Assembly: GCF_003265705.1 (NCBI RefSeq)
Contig: NW_020312775.1
Span: 2,030,270-2,094,269 of the forward strand
DNA: 64,000 nucleotides
Source: Callorhinus ursinus
Lineage: Eukaryota > Chordata > Mammalia > Carnivora > Otariidae
Direction of reading: 5' to 3'
In this document: positions 1 through 12,242 of the stretch, in pieces
Numbering within the stretch: position 1 is the first letter of the stretch
Layout of the letters: the number at the start of each line of letters is the position of its first letter
Notes under the pieces: generated by a model
Seen by the model: the letters and a program-made list of their open reading frames with translations, nothing else
The model's database searches: none
Told to the model about the DNA's origin: nothing
Program-made: the position numbers and the translations under genes

Positions 1-1104
1 ACACATCTCCTGAGGCAAGGGAAACAAAAGGAAAAATAAACTATTTGGACTTCATCAAGATAAAATACTTCTTTACAGAAAAGGAAACAATCAATAAAAT
101 TAAAAGGCAACCCTCAGAATGGGAGAAGTTATTTGCAAATGACATAGCTGATAAAGGGTTAGTATCTAAAATCTATAAAGACCATATAAAACTCAATACC
201 CAAAAAATAAATAATCCCGTTTAAAAATGGGCAGAAGACATGAATAGACACTTCTCCAAAGAAGGCATACACATGGCTAACAGACACATGAAAAGATGTT
301 CAACGTCACTCATCATCGGGGAAATACAAATCAAAACTACAATGAGATATCACCTCACATCTACCAGAATGGCTAAAATTAATAACACAAGAAACAACAG
401 GTGTCAGGAAGGATAGGGAGAAAGGGGAACCCTCTTATGCTGTTGTTGGCACAGCCACTCTGGCAAACAGTATGGAGGTTCCTCAACAACTTAAAAATAG
501 AACTACTGTATGATCCAGCAATTGTACTACTGGGTATTTATCCAAAAGATAAAAATTATTGTTTTGAAGGGATACATGCACCTTGATGATAGTAGCATTA
601 TCAACAATAGCCCAATTAAGGAAAGAGCCCAAATGTCCATTGCCTGATGAATGGATAAAGAGGCAGTATATATATTTACAATGGAATATTCCTCAGCCAT
701 AAATAAAGGAATGAAATCTTGCCATTTGCAATGATGTGGATGGAGCTAGAGAGTATTATGTTAAACGAAACAAGTCAGAGAAAGACAAATACCATATGAT
801 TTCACTCATATGTGAAATTTAAGAAACAAACCTGATGAACATTGAGGAAAAAAGAGAGGCAAAACATAAAACAGATTCTTAACTGTAGAGAACAAACTGA
901 TGGTTACCCAAGTGGAGGTGGACCAGGGGACAGGTTAAATGGGTGGTTGGTATTAAGGGGGCACTTGTAATGAGCACTGGGTGTTTTATGTAAGTGATGA
1001 ATTGCTAGATTCTACACCTGAATGTAATGTTGCACTGTATGTTAACTAAGTGGATTTAAAGACAGATTTGAAAAATAATTTAAAAAATAAACAATAAGTA
1101 AAAA
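1..1104 (+). mobile_element. LINE-1 3' part (ORF2 C-terminus + 3' UTR), cut by window edge
   Basis: Sense L1 sequence covers the C-terminal third of ORF2 and the 3' UTR. The frame reads through segments typical of the ORF2 C-terminus, including a stretch like LLLAQPLWQTVWRFLNNLKI near 440-500 and a [16 protein letters not shown] block near 515-545, and it ends around 815 after a HMISLI-type terminus. The remaining ~290 bases are 3' UTR ending in an A-rich tail. Several stops and frameshifts, for example a TAA at about 222, make it a dead copy. The 5' side lies outside the window. It abuts an older L1 in the same orientation, so it was probably inserted into that element. Confidence 0.9.
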
Positions 1105-1675
1105 TAGAAATCAATAGTATCTTGAGACAAATGCAAATGGAAGCACAAGATATCAAAACATGGGATGCAGCAAAAGTAGTTCTAAGGAAATTTTATAGCA
1201 ATTAACACCTATATTAAGAAAAAAGAAAGATCTTACATAAACACCTAACTTTATATCTCAAGGAACTAGAGAAAGAAGAATAAAGTAAGCACAAATTAAC
1301 AGAAGGAAAGAATAATAAAGATCAGAGCATAAATAAATGAAACAGAAACTAGAAAAACAGTAAAAGATCAACAAAACTAAAAGTTGGTCTTTTAAAAAGA
1401 TTAACAAAATTGACAAACTGTTAGCTGGACTAACAAAAAAAAAGAGAAAAGTCTCGAGTAAATAAAATTATAAATGAAAGAGACATCACAACAGAAATAA
1501 AAAGAATTGTAAAAGACTCCTATGAACAATTATATGCCAGCAAAGAAATCAATAAATTCCTAGAAATAAACAACCTACCAAGACTGAATCATGAAGAAAT
1601 AGAAACTGAACAGACCAATAATGAGAAAAGTGATTGAGTCAGTAATCAAAAACCTCTGATTAAAGAAAACACTAA
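1105..1675 (+). mobile_element. Older LINE-1, ORF2 middle part (first segment)
   Basis: Diverged L1 ORF2 sequence between the endonuclease and reverse transcriptase domains. It includes the region with GMQQ-like 'gggatgcagcaaaagta' at about 1163 and the KINKID-like stretch near 1400. The same element resumes at 2227, after a younger L1 3' fragment. Its higher divergence and many stops mark it as older than its neighbours. Confidence 0.85.
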
Positions 1676-2226
1676 TTGAAAGGGACCCATGCACCCCAAT
1701 GTTTATAGCAGCATTATTTACAATAACCAAGATATGGAAGCAGTCCAAGTGTCCATGGATTGATGAATAGATAAAGAAGTGGTTTATATATACAATGGAA
1801 TATTATTTAGCAATAAAAAAAAATAAGGAAACCTTGCCATTTGAAACATGGATGGAGCTAGAGGGCAGAAGACTAAGTGAAATACATCAGAGAAAGATAA
1901 ATACCATATGATTTCACTCATATGTGGAATTTAAGAAACAAACAACAACAACAACAGAAACAAGCCAAAGGGAAAAGAATAAGAGAGACACACAAATCAA
2001 GAAACAGACTCTTAATTTTAGAGCACAAATAGATGGTTACCAGAGAGGAGAGGGGTGAAAAATGGTTAAATAGGTAATGGGGATTAAGGAGTGCACCTGT
2101 GATGCGCACAGGGCAATGTATAGAAATTTTAAATTACTACATTGTACACCTGAAACTTTATAACACTGCTTGTTAACAAACAGGATTTAAAATAAAAACT
2201 GAAAATAAAAAAAATAATAAAAATTT
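1676..2226 (+). mobile_element. Younger LINE-1 3' fragment nested in older LINE-1
   Basis: A 5'-truncated L1 with only the last ~80 codons of ORF2 and the 3' UTR. It begins near a RDPCTPMFIAALFT-like stretch and reaches the ORF2 terminus around 1920. The 3' UTR follows, with an (AAC)n-like stretch at 1940-1957 and an A-rich tail at 2195-2226. It interrupts the older L1 between 1675 and 2227. I could not define a clean target-site duplication. Confidence 0.85.
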
Positions 2227-4978
2227 TTTAAATTTACAAAAGCATAGGAATTGATGATTTCACTGGCAAATTCTACCAAACCTTTAAAGAATTAATACCA
2301 ATCCCTCCTAAACTCTTCCAAAAAATTGAAAAGTAGGTAACATTCCCAACTTATTTTCTAAAGCCAGAAGTACCCTGATATCTAAGCTACCACGATATCT
2401 TACAGAACACTGTAAGAAAAGAAAATAACAGGCCAATATACCACATGAACAAAGATGTAAAAATTCTCAACAAAATACTAGCAAACCAAATTCAACAGCA
2501 AATTGAAAAGATGATAGAATATGATCAAAAAGGATTTATTCCTAGGATGCAAGTTTGGTTCAACATATGGAAATCAATAAATGTGATACATCATATTAAC
2601 AGAATGAAAGATAAAAAATCACATGGTTATCTTAGTAGATGCAGCAAAATCATCTGACAAAATTCAACATCTGTGCATGATAAAACCTCTTAACAAATTG
2701 GTTACAGAAAAAATGTACCTCAATATAATAAAGGGCATATATGATAAGACCATGCCCTTATTCAGTGAAAAATGAAAGCTTTTACTCTAAGATCAGGAAC
2801 AAAACAAAGATGTCCACTCTCACTACTTCTATTCAACATAGTACTGGACATTCTAGCATGAGCAATTAAACAAGAAAAGGAAGTAAAAGACATTTAAATA
2901 TGAAGGAAGAAGCAAAATTGTCTTTGTTTGCAGTTGACATGATCTTTACATACAGAAAACCCTAAAGACTACCAAAAAAGTGTTTGTACTAACAAATGAT
3001 TCAACAAAATTGCAGAATACAAAACCAACATAAAAGTTGCATTTTTACACACTAACAACAAACTATCTGAAAATATAAGAAAACAATTCCATTTACAATA
3101 ACATAAAAAATAATAATACACTGAGGAATAAATTTAACCAAGGAGGTGGAAGATCTGTACACTGAAAACTATAAAACATTGGTGAAAGAAATAAAGAAGA
3201 TACAAACAAATGGAAAGATGTCCTATATTCATGCGTTGGAAGAATTATTATTATTAAAATGTCCATACAACACAAAGTGATCTACAGATTCAATACATCT
3301 CTACCAAAATTCCAATTGCATTTTTCACAGAAATAAAAAAAATAAATCTTAAAAATTCATATGGAAGCACAAAGATCCTAAATAGCCAAAGCAAACTTGG
3401 GCAAGAGGAACAAAGCTGGAAGCATTACACCTACTGATTTCAAATATATTACAAAGCTATAGTAACCAAACTTTATGGTATTGATAAAAAAAAAATCCAG
3501 GCATGTAAACCAATGGAACAGAATAAGGAACCCAGAAACAAACCCGTAAATATGGTCAACTATTCTTCCACAAGGGTGCCAAGAATACAAAATGAGGAAA
3601 GATTTGTCTTTTTAATAAATGATGCTGAAAAAAACTGTCTATCCATGTGCAAAAGAATAAAATTTGACCCATATTTTATACTATACATAAACTTAAAATG
3701 GATTAAATATTTAAATGTAAAACCTGCAATTGTAGAACTCCCAGAAAAAAAAAAAGCTCTTTTACATTGGTCTTGTCAATGATCCTTTTGGATATAACAC
3801 CAAAAGCAAATACAATGCAAGCAAAAATAAACAAGTTGATTTACATCAAACTGAAAACTTCTACACAGCAAAGGAAGTGAGAGAAATGAAAATGGAAGAA
3901 AATATTTGCACACTATATATCTGATAAATGGATAATATCCAAAATATATAAGGAACCCCTACAACTCAATAGCAAAATCCCCCCCCCACAAATAACCCTA
4001 TTAAAAATGGGCAGAGGACCTGAATAGATATTTCTAAAAAGAAGGCAAACAAATGGCTAAGAGATATATAAAAAGTGCTCAACATTACTAATCATTAGGT
4101 AAATATAACTCCAGATTATGATGAGATATCACATCACACCCATTAGGATGAATATTATCAAAAAGGCTAAAGATAACAAGTATTGACAAAAATGTAGGAA
4201 AGGGAACCCTTGTACACTGTTGGTGGGAATGCAAATTGGTATAGCTATTGTGGAAAACAGTACAGAGGTTCTCCAAAAATTAAAAATAAAAGTACCATAT
4301 GATCCATTAACCTTACTTCTGGGTATTTTTCCGAAGGAATTGAAATCAAGATCTCAGAGAAATGCTTGAATTGCCATATTTGTTGCAGTACTATGGGAAC
4401 AAATTAAATGTCCCTCAGTGGTTGAACTGATAAAGAAAATGTGGTATATACATGCAATGGAATATTATTCAGACTTAATAAGGAAGAAAATTCTGCCTTT
4501 TGTGACAGCATGGATGGACCTAGAAGAAAGATTATGCTAGGTGAAATAAGCCAGACACAGAAAGACAAATACTGTATGATTCCATGATTTATATGTGGAA
4601 TCTAAAATACTCAAACTCAAAAAAGCAGAAAGTAGAATATTGGTTGCCAGAAAGTGGTAGAAGGGGGAAATGGTAAGGTACAAAGTTTCAGTTATAGGAA
4701 ATCCACTATACAGCATAGTATCCATAGCTAACAATAATGTATACTTAAATAACACTAAGATTGTAGATTTCATGTGTATCATTCTAATAAAAAACTAATA
4801 ATAACAAATAATATAGACTGTAGGAGTAAGATTTGGGAATGATGGATATGTCTATGCCCTTGATGGTAGTGATGATTTCATGGATGTATACTTATTTCAA
4901 GCTCATTGAGTTCTACACATTAAATATGTACAGCTTTTTACATATCAATAATTCCTCAATAAAGTGGTTTTCAAAAAA
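2227..4978 (+). mobile_element. Older LINE-1, reverse transcriptase to 3' UTR (second segment)
   Basis: Continuation of the element at 1105. It starts in the ORF2 reverse transcriptase region (an [25 protein letters not shown] stretch encoded near 2500-2570) and runs through the ORF2 C-terminus to about 4600. The 3' UTR that follows resembles L1MA-type elements and ends with 'ctcaataaagtggtttt' and an A-rich tail near 4978. The coding frame is heavily interrupted. Confidence 0.85.
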
Positions 4979-5094
4979 TAAAGAATCTGAGTATCAGGGA
5001 GATTCCATGATTTCCCTAAGGTGACATAACTAATGGGGTGAAATTTGATTTGAGAAATCCTATTTGTCCTTCTATTTGAGTGTATCTTTTTAAT

Positions 5095-5114
5095 TATATC
5101 ACCTTTCTTTTTAA
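5095..5114. repeat. Left target-site duplication of the 5115-12223 LINE-1
   Basis: The 20 bases at 5095-5114 begin TATATCACC and end CTTTTTAA. They match 12224-12242, which begins TATATCACC and ends CTTTTAA, with about two substitutions and one indel. The pair brackets the L1 exactly at its A-tail and its 5' end, as expected for target-primed reverse transcription. Confidence 0.8.
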
Positions 5115-8100
5115 ATTTTTAGAATTATTTATTGGTTTGTTTTATTATTTTAATTCCAGTATAGTTAAAATATGGTGTTATATTAGTTTCAGGTGTACAA
5201 TATAGTGATTCAGCAATTCCATACATCACCCAGTGTTCATCACGACCAGTGCACTCCTTAATCCCCATCACCTATTTACCTATTTAACCCAGTCCCCCAT
5301 TCTCCCTTCTGGTAACCATCAGTTTGTTCTCTATAGTTAAGAGTCTGCTTCTTGGTTTGTTTCTCTCTTCTTTTTTCATTTGCTCATTTTTTTTTCTTTT
5401 TCAAATTCCACATATGAGTGAAATCATAGTGTATTTGTTTTTCTCTGATATTTTGTTAGCACTACACTTTCTAGTTCCATCCATGTGGTTGCAAATGGCA
5501 AGGGTTAATTCTTTATTATGGCTGAATAATAATATTCCATTATGTATATATGCCAAATCTTCTCTATCCATTCATCTATCAGTGGATACTTGGGCTGCTT
5601 CCATATCTTGTCTATTGTAAATAATGCTGCTATAAGCATTGGGGTGCATGTATTCCTTTGAATTATTGTTTTTGCATTTTGGGGATAAAGACCCAGGAAT
5701 AAGATTATTGGATGGTAGGGTAATTCTATTTTTAATTTTTTTAGCAACCTTCATACTGTTCCATAGTGGCTGCATCAGTTTGCCTTATTACCAACTGTGC
5801 AAGAGGGTTCCCTCTGTCCACATCCTCACCAACACCTGTTGTTTCTTGTATTGTTGATTTTAGTCATTCTGACAGTTGTAAGGTGATATCTCATTGAAAT
5901 TTGATTTTCATTTCCCTGAAGGTAAGTGATGATGAACATATTTTCATGTTGTTTAGCTAGTTAGAACATATTTTCATGCTTCTTCTTTGGAGAAATGTCT
6001 GTTCATGTCTTCTGCCCATTTTTATAATTGGATTATTTGTGTTTTGAGTGTTGAGTTGTATAATTTCCTTATATATTTTGGATAGTAAACCTTTATTTAG
6101 ATATGTCATTTGTAAATATCTTCTCCCATTCTGGAAGTTGCCTTTTAGTTTCATTGTTTCCTTTGTTATGCAGAAGCTTTTTATTCTGATGTAGTTGAAT
6201 AGTTTATTTCTGTTTTTTATTTCCCTTGCCTCAGGAGACATATCTAGAAAGAAGTTGCTACTGCTTATGTTAAATACATAACTTCCTGTGCTCTCTTCTA
6301 GGATTTTTATGGTTTCAGGTCCCACATTTAGGTTGTTAGTCCATTTTGAATTGATGTTTATGTATGGTATAAGAGAGTGGTCCAGTTTCATTCTTTTGCA
6401 TGTTGCTGTCCAGTTTTCCCAACACCATTTGTTGAACACACTATTCTTTTTACAATGGATATTCTTTCCTGTTTTGTCAAAGATTAATTGAGCATATAGT
6501 TGTGCGATTATTCCTGGATGTTTTACTCTGTTCTATTGATCTATGTGTCTATTTTTGTTCCAGTAACATACTGTTTTGATTGCTATAGCTTTGTATTATA
6601 ACTTGAAGTTCAGAATTGTGATTCCTCCAGCTTTGAGTTTCTTTTTCAACATTCTACTGGCTATTCAGGGTCTTTTGTGGTTCCAAACAAGTTTTATAAT
6701 TGTTTGTTCTAGTACTGTGAAAAATGCTGTTGACATCTTCACAGGGATTGCAGATTACTTGGGGCAGTATAGATATTTTAACAATATTTTTCTTCCAGTC
6801 CATGAGCATGGAATGTCTTTCCATTTTTTTATGTCATCTTCAATTTCTTTCATCACTGTTCTATATTCAGAGTGGAGGTCTTGCACCTCTTTGGTTAAGT
6901 TTATTCCTAGATATCCTATTATTTTTGGTACAATTGTAAATGTGATTGTTCTCCTAATTTTTCTTTCTGCTGCTCCATTATTAGTGTATAGAAATGCAAC
7001 AGGGCTCTGCACGTTGATTTTGTATCCTGTGAATTTTGTGAATTTATTTATTAGTTCTACTAGTATTTTGGTAGATTTTCTATATGTAGTATCATGTCAT
7101 CTTCAAATAGTGAAAATTTTACTTCTTCCTTACCAATTTGGATGCTTTTTATTTCTTTTTGTTGTCTGATCACTGTGGCTAAGACTTCCAGTACTATGTT
7201 AAATAAAAGTGGTTAGAGTGGACATCCTTGTCTTATTCCTGACCTTAGAAGAAAAGCTCTCAGTTTTTACCTATTTAGTATGATATTAGCTGTGGGTTTT
7301 TCATATATGGCCCTTATTACGTTGAGGTGTGTTCCCTCTAATCTTACTTCGTGGAGGGTTTTTATCATGAATTAATTTGTACTTCATCAAATGCTTTTCC
7401 TGCATTTATTGAGATGATCATATGGTTTTTATCCTTTCTCTTATTGATGTGATGTATCACATTGATTGATTTGAGAATATTGAACCACATTTGCATCCCA
7501 GGAATAAATCCCACTTGATTGTGGTAAATGACTTTTTAAATGTATTGTTGAATTCAGTTTGCTAATATTTTGTTGAGGATTATTGCATCTATGTTCATCA
7601 GAGATATTTGTCTGTAGTTCTTTTTTTGTGGTGTCTTTATCTGGTTTTGTTATCAGGGTGATATTCACTTCATACAATGAATTTGAAAGTTTTCCTTCCT
7701 TATCTATTATTTTTGGGAATAATTTGAGTGGAGTAGGTATTAATTCTCCTTTAGCTATTTGGTAGAATTTGCCTTTGAAGCCATCTGGTCCTGGACTTTT
7801 GTTTTTAGGGAGTTTTCATTTTAATTACTGATTCAGTCTGCTTGCTGGTAATTAGTCTGTTCAAATTTTTTATTTATTCCTTCTTCAGTTTTGGTAGTTT
7901 ATGTTTCTAGGAATTTAACCATTTCTTCTAGGTTGTCTAATTTGTTCGCATATAGTTTTTCATAATATTCTCTTCTAATTGTTTGTATTTCTGTGGTGTT
8001 GGTTATTATTTCTCCTTTTTCATTGGTGATTTTGTTTATTTGATTTCATTCTCTCTCTTTCTCTCTCTATATATATCTTTGATAAGTTTGGCTTGAAACT

Positions 8101-9132
8101 CATCAATTTTGTTCATCATTTCAAAGAAGGAGCTCCTGATTTCATTAATCTTTTCTATTTTTTTAGTTTCTCTATAATTTATTTCCACTCTAATCTTTAT
8201 TATTTATTATTTTATGTTTTGTTTTGTTTTTTGTTCTTTTTCTACCTCCTTTAGGTGTAAAGTTAGGTTGTTTATTTGAAATTTTTCTTGCTTCTTGAGG
8301 TAGGTCTCTATTGCCTTAATGTTCCCGCTTAGAACTGCTTTTGCAGTTTGAGTTTGGATTGTTTTGTTTTTATTTTCATTTGTTTTTCACATAAGTTTTG
8401 ATTTCTTCTTTGACTTCTTGGTTGACCCATTCATTGTTTAATAGCGTGTTATTTAACCTCCATGTATTTGTGGTATTTCCAGATTTTTTTCTTGTGGTTG
8501 ATTTCTAATTTCATAGCATTGTTCTTAGAAAAGATGCATGGTATCACTTTGATTTTCTTTAATTTTTTCAGGCTTGTTTTGTGGGCAAATATGTGATCTC
8601 TTTTGGAGAATGTTTCATGTGCACTTGAAAAGAATATATATTCTGCTATTTTAGGAAATAAAGTTCTGAATATTTCAGTTAAATATATCTGTTCCTGTGT
8701 GTCATTCACAGTCACTGTTTTCTTGTTGATTTTCTGTTTGCATGATCTGTCCACCACTATAAGTAGTGTGTTAAAGTCCCCTTTTATAATTGTATACTAT
8801 AAATTATTTCCTTTATATTTGTTATTAACTGTTTTATGTATTTGGGTTCTCCCATGTTGGGTGCATATATATTTACAGTTGTTGTATCTACTTGTTGGAT
8901 TGTCCTCTTTATTATTATACAGTGTCTTCTTTATCTCTTTTTATAGACTTTGTTTGAAAGTCTATTTTGTCTGATAGAAGTATTTCTACTTTGGCTTTCC
9001 TTTGACATTCATTTGCACTATAAATCTTCCTCCATCCCCTTACTTTCAATCTACAGGTGTCTTTAGGTCTGAAACTAGTCTCTTGTAAGCAGCATATAGA
9101 TGGATCTAGTTTATTTGATTTTATCCACCTGT

Positions 9133-9145
9133 CACCCTATGTCTT
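9133..9145. repeat. 13-bp TSD (left copy) of nested LINE-1 3' fragment
   Basis: CACCCTATGTCTT occurs at 9133-9145 and again at 9543-9555, exactly flanking the nested insertion. The two copies are identical over 13 bases. Confidence 0.9.
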
Positions 9146-9542
9146 TTCTTATTTTAAATTTTTATTGTTATGTTAATCACCATACATTACATCATTAGTT
9201 TTTGATGTAGTGTTCCATGATTCATTGTTTGTGCATAACATCCAGTGCTCCACGCAGAATGTGCCCTCTTTAATACCCATCACCAGGCTAACCCATCCCC
9301 CCACCCCCTCCCCTCTAGAACCCTCAGTTTGTTTTTCAGAGTCCATCATCTCTTATGGTTTGTCTCCCCCTCCAATTTACTCCTCTTCATTCTTCCCCTC
9401 CTGCTATCTTCTTCTTCTTCTTTTTTTCTTAACATATATTGCATTATTTGTTTCAGAAGTACAGATCTGTGATTCAACAGTCTTTCACAATTCACAGCGT
9501 TCACCATAGCACATACCTTCCCCAATGTCTATCACCCAGACA
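9146..9542 (-). mobile_element. 397-bp LINE-1 3' UTR insertion (two 3'-end modules) inside ORF2
   Basis: A severely 5'-truncated L1 consisting only of 3' UTR, inserted in the endonuclease part of the full-length minus L1. On the minus strand it reads part of 'module 1' (9542 to ~9430) followed by 'module 2' (~9410-9146) and an A-rich tail at 9146-9170. The same two-module order is found at the 3' end of the 51-kb L1. The perfect 13-bp TSD proves a single insertion event, so the modules were already joined in the source element. Confidence 0.9.
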
Positions 9543-9972
9543 CACCCTATGTCTTGACTGCAGCATTTAGTTCATTTGCATTCAAGGTAATTATTGATAT
9601 ATATGTATTTATTGTCATTTTCTTACTTGTTTTGTGGTTGTTTTGTAGTTTTCTCTGATCCTTTTTTTCAGGTTTTGCTAGTTTTCTTTAGTGATGTACT
9701 TGAATTCCTTACTCTTATTTTTTGCATATTTATTACTTTTTTAATTTGTAGTTCCCATTCTGCTTATATATAATTTCTTCTGCATAAAGCAGTCTATATT
9801 AAGCTGATGATTGCTTAATTTTGAACTTATTCCTTACTCCTTTCTCCTCCACATTTAAGATATTTGGTATCATATTTTACATCTTTTTATTTTGTTCTTT
9901 TCTTAACTGATTTTTACAGATATATTATTTATTTATTTATTTAGCTTTTGTGCTCCCTATTTTTTATTGCTT

Positions 9973-10882
9973 TTACTTATGGTTTTGTTTTCCACTGAGA
10001 GTCCCCATTAACATTTCTTGTAGGGCTGATTTAGTGGCCATAAATTCTTTTAATTTTTGTTTGTCTGGGAAACTCTTTATCTCTCCTCCTAATCTGAATG
10101 ATTGTCTTGCTGGATAAAGTATTCTTGGCTGCAGATTCTTCCCTTTTAGCACTCTGAACACATCATGCCTCTCTCTTCTGGCCTGCAAAGTTTCTGCTGA
10201 AAAATCAGCTGATAGCCTTATGGGGTTTCCTTTGTATGTAACTCTCTTTTCTCTTGAAACCTTTAAAATTCTTTATCATTATTTATTTTATTTGCCATTC
10301 TTTGATTGCTATGTTCCTTGGTGTGGACCTCTTTGAGTTGAATTTGTTGGGGGATCCCTGTGCCTTCTGAATCTGGATCTCTGTTTTCTTTCCCAGATTT
10401 GGGAAGTTTTCTGCTATTATTTCTTCAAATACATTTCCTACCCTCTTTCCTCTGTCTTCTTCTTCTGGCATCTCTATAACGTGAATGTTATCATGTTTGG
10501 CAAAAATCACTGAGTTCTCTAAGTCTAGTCTCATTATGCTGTATTTGTTTGTCTCTTACCTGTTCAGCTTGATTGTTTTCTATTATTCTATCCTCTGGGT
10601 CAGTGATACATTCCTCTGCTTCCTGTAGCCTAGTATTTATCCCATGTATTGTATTTTTCATTTCATTTTTTTGAGCTCTTCATCTTTTGTATGTTATTTT
10701 TTATCTCTTTATCAGAGGTCTCACTGATGTCCTCCACCCTTTTCTGAAGTCCACTGAGTATCTTTATGATCATTACTTTAAATTCTATTTCAGTTGTGTT
10801 ACTTATTTCACTTTTGCTTTTGTTTCCTGCTGTGATTTTTTTCCTGTTCTTTCATTTGAGACATATTTCTGTGTCTCCTCAT
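9973..10882 (-). pseudogene. LINE-1 ORF1 (RNA-binding protein), inactive
   Basis: Remnant of ORF1p, the trimeric coiled-coil RNA chaperone that coats L1 RNA. The start is set by MRRHRNMSQMKEQEK at 10882, matching the usual ORF1 N-terminus. An RRM-like stretch (IHVIEMPEEEDRGKRVGNVF) lies near 10480-10420. The C-terminal domain (LQPRILYPARQSFRLGGEIK) lies near 10130-10070, with the stop at 9973. The ~910-base length suits a ~300-residue ORF1p. Internal stops split it. Confidence 0.88.
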
Positions 10883-12223
10883 TTTGTCTACCTCTCCATG
10901 TCTGTTTCTGTGTGTTTGGACATCTTTTGCTTTTGAAAGTAGTGGTTGTATGAAGAAGAGGTCCTGTAGTATCCTGCAGTGCAGTGTTCCCTGTTCACCA
11001 GAACCTGGCACTTTAAGGGAATCTTCTCTGTGTGTTGCCTGTGTCCTGCCATTGTGTCTGAGTCACTTTTCCTTTCACCCAGGTGTCTGCACTAACTTTT
11101 TGCCTATTTTGGACTGTGCTTGCTCTCTGTGATGTTAGTGAGACCCAGACAGGAAGGCTCTGAGGGGGCTTGACCACAGAAGGGCTGAAGGGTGGGATAG
11201 TGACATTAGCAAAATTTGCAATGAGCTGCTAGTCCTAGGCAGGATCCTCCATAGTCCAGTGGTCCCAGGAGGTGGGCATGAAGCAGTGGTGGCAGCGGCT
11301 GGGGGTGCACAGTATTTGTGTGCATGGTGGCTGGGCAGGATGTGTGTGTGTGTGTGTGTGCAGCTTTATCAAAATTTACACCAAGCCACTAGTTCTAGGA
11401 TTGATACCCTCAAGTGTGGTGGCCACCAGGGGACAGGGGGTTTGGGGCAGCAGCTGGGCAGGATACATGGGGGATTCACAAAATTTTTATTAAGCCCAGT
11501 ACCAAGACCAACAAGCTTGGAGTGGGTGTGTCTTTAGGAGAACTCATGGCTGGGGTGCACTGCTAGAAGGTTAGGTCACAAGTATCTGTGTGGAGCCACT
11601 TCCTGCCAGTGGCTCTTTATTTATGGTGGGGAGTGGGGGAGGAAAATGGTGACTGCCAGATCCTTTGTTCCCAAAGAAGTCCCCCAGTATGCTCCAAAAT
11701 CAGTATAAACAGATTTCCCTCCTGTAGTGCAAGCTGTTGCTTCTATATTGCCTCTCCTTAGGCTGTTTAAAGGTGGAGACCCTCTATGTTGTCTCTCCTT
11801 TAGCTCTTTAAAGGTGGGGACCCAGCTCTCACTTGTGCTCCCAGCTAGCCCAGTGCTGAGTCAGCTGACTTTTTTAAAGCTCTAGGCTCCAGGTCCTGCT
11901 AATTAAACAAACTCATGGAATTTAGCCACTCTAATTTTCAAAGCTGTGTATTATGGGGATTTGTTTTCCCCATGTGGGCACCCTGATGTTTTCCCTTCTC
12001 CATTACCACAGCTCCCTCCTTCCTGTAGGTAGCTCCTTACCACTGTTTCTGTCCTTTCTAACCTCTCAGATGTGACTTCTTCTTTACATTTAGCTGTGGA
12101 GTTTGTTCTTCCAGTCTTCAGATTGCTCTCCAGCTTATTTACTTGGATGTGAGTGATATCTGCTTGTAAACATGGGACAAGGTGAGCTCAGAGTCCTCCT
12201 ACTCTGCCATCTTCCAAGCCTTC
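10883..12223 (-). promoter_or_regulatory. LINE-1 5' UTR with internal promoter region
   Basis: About 1.3 kb upstream of ORF1, GC-richer than the rest of the element, ending at the right-hand TSD. An AAGATGGC core (GCCATCTT on the + strand at 12207-12214) sits ~10 bases from the 5' end. This is where YY1 binds the human L1 promoter, by established knowledge. A (TG)10 run lies at 11341-11360. Promoter activity is inferred, not shown. Confidence 0.75.
11341..11360. repeat. (TG)10 microsatellite in LINE-1 5' UTR
   Basis: Ten uninterrupted TG dinucleotides. It could be polymorphic. Confidence 0.95.
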
Positions 12224-12242
12224 TATATCACCCTACTTTTAA
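12224..12242. repeat. Right target-site duplication of the 5115-12223 LINE-1
   Basis: Partner of the 5095-5114 copy. It lies immediately outside the L1 5' end and begins TATATCACC. Confidence 0.8.

Larger units (their letters stand above)
5410..9618 (-). pseudogene. LINE-1 ORF2 (endonuclease/reverse transcriptase), inactive
   Basis: Remnant of the L1 ORF2 protein, an AP-like endonuclease plus reverse transcriptase that nicks DNA and primes reverse transcription at the nick. On the minus strand the ATG is at 9618-9616. Endonuclease sequence with an SSAHETFSKRDHIF segment (the S-DH active-site region) lies near 8590-8630. Reverse transcriptase sequence lies around 6900-7700, and the C-terminal region at ~5505-6440 includes [19 protein letters not shown]. 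The catalytic box reads F-E-D-D at 7107-7096 instead of F-A-D-D. The frame is broken many times and is interrupted by an L1 3'-end insertion at 9146-9542. It cannot encode a working protein. Confidence 0.9.
5115..12223 (-). mobile_element. Full-length LINE-1, minus strand, with TSD and one nested insertion
   Basis: A complete L1 read on the minus strand: 5' UTR (12223-10883), ORF1 (10882-9973), ORF2 (9618-~5410), 3' UTR and tail (~5410-5115). Net length is about 6.7 kb after removing the insertion at 9146-9542. The 5' terminus carries the AAGATGGC motif typical of mammalian L1. Both reading frames are broken, so it is a fossil. It is more diverged than the 16.8-kb and 51.3-kb copies. Confidence 0.92.

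Noticed and set aside
6576..7169. 197-codon + strand open frame
   Set aside because: It lies exactly antisense to the reverse transcriptase part of the minus-strand L1 ORF2; its hydrophobic composition is that of reverse-complemented A-rich coding sequence.
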